This document shows positions 63,752 to 64,000 of a DNA stretch of 64,000 nt, one piece after another. Within the stretch, counting starts at the first letter, position 1. Every line of letters starts with the position of its first letter. This DNA comes from Chloroflexota bacterium (GTDB taxonomy: Bacteria; Chloroflexota; Ktedonobacteria; Ktedonobacterales; Ktedonobacteraceae). The stretch lies in assembly GCA_005881495.1 (NCBI GenBank), contig VBHI01000226.1:1-64000 (forward strand). Direction: 5' to 3'. The notes beneath the pieces were generated by a model. It made no database searches and was not told the origin of the DNA. It saw only the letters and a program-made list of their open reading frames with translations. The translations under genes were made by a program, and so were the position numbers.

Positions 63752-64000
63752 TCATCCTAGAAAATACAACAGATCTCCTAATACAAAACGCACCCTGATG
63801 AAGTGCCCATGCTCCAGGGCGAAATCGTACTCTACCTGGCTGATTGGTGGCTCCAAATCTTGAGGAACAAGCGGCGCTCCTGCCTGGGCGAGAATAGTCG
63901 CTACAATTTCAGGTGAGCAAACCAACGAGGAGAGTTTCGGGCGATGGACGGCTCGCCAATCGCCACAGAATTGCTCAAACCGCCGGCGGTTCTGACGCCA
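63752..64000 (-). CDS. C-terminal part of a glycerol-1-phosphate dehydrogenase-like protein (partial)
   Basis: 83 codons from the window edge to a TGA at 63752-63754. The sequence (SPEIVATILAQAGAPLVPQDL, then DFALEHGHFIRVRFVLGDLL) resembles the helical C-terminal domain of the iron-type dehydrogenases of the sn-glycerol-1-phosphate dehydrogenase/dehydroquinate synthase fold. The Rossmann and metal-binding parts lie outside the window, so the name is tentative. It converges on the Clp_N gene. Confidence 0.6.
   Translation of the reverse strand, partial: WRQNRRRFEQFCGDWRAVHRPKLSSLVCSPEIVATILAQAGAPLVPQDLEPPISQVEYDFALEHGHFIRVRFVLGDLLYFLG

Overview
The window is about 64 kb of moderate-GC bacterial chromosome. 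Gene content suggests a large-genome, soil-type Chloroflexota of the Ktedonobacteria kind: an S53 acid peptidase, an Rsm22-type ribosomal methyltransferase, an MglA/roadblock module with a DUF4388 protein, DUF929 and DUF4012 proteins, many two-component regulators, and dispersed short repeats. This placement is an inference from gene types; no rRNA lies in the window.

Layout. 0-7.6 kb: tRNA-dihydrouridine synthase, a VOC protein, an NCS1 permease, a response regulator with a broken sensor kinase, an orphan receiver protein and a membrane protein. 8-13 kb: histidine phosphatase, CpaF/VirB11-like ATPase, a 21-codon ORF, a GT4 glycosyltransferase and a secreted sedolisin. 13-19 kb: small genes and the decaying remains of a sugar operon (LacI and GH3 fragments, two Gfo/Idh/MocA oxidoreductases, an ABC permease tail). 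19-25 kb: an epimerase-like SDR, mnmA-lepA (lepA broken near its 3' end), a structured leader with a 19-residue ORF on the minus strand, and a cupredoxin lipoprotein. 25-32.7 kb: a TIR gene split by a frameshift, Rsm22, a tandem-repeat element, a cyclase, an acyl-CoA dehydrogenase and a broken DUF929 gene. 32.7-42.8 kb: tRNA-Glu, moeA, DUF4388, tRNA-Ser beside serS, a degenerate ISAs1-family element with clear ends and target duplication, DUF402 and DUF429 proteins, and a roadblock-roadblock-MglA operon. 43-51 kb: guaB with a leader terminator and an M20 deacylase, a tandem nitrilase, an SDR and an MFS exporter. 51-64 kb: a large membrane sensor kinase, a CHAT-Clp AAA+ fusion, a DUF4012 protein, a Y-family polymerase-like protein lacking catalytic acids, a stand-alone Clp_N protein, and the end of a dehydrogenase.

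The most unusual gene is the 1,219-residue protein at 54.8-58.4 kb. It fuses a caspase-like CHAT domain, whose catalytic His and Cys are both replaced, to a complete ClpA/ClpC-type two-ring AAA+ unfoldase. A stand-alone tandem Clp_N protein lies 5 kb away.

A second theme is gene damage. At least five genes (sensor kinase, GH3, lepA, TIR gene, DUF929 gene) carry frameshifts, and three of these also lack roughly 24-32 codons of the expected family sequence. Either the assembly has local errors or this region is losing genes; the sequence alone cannot decide.
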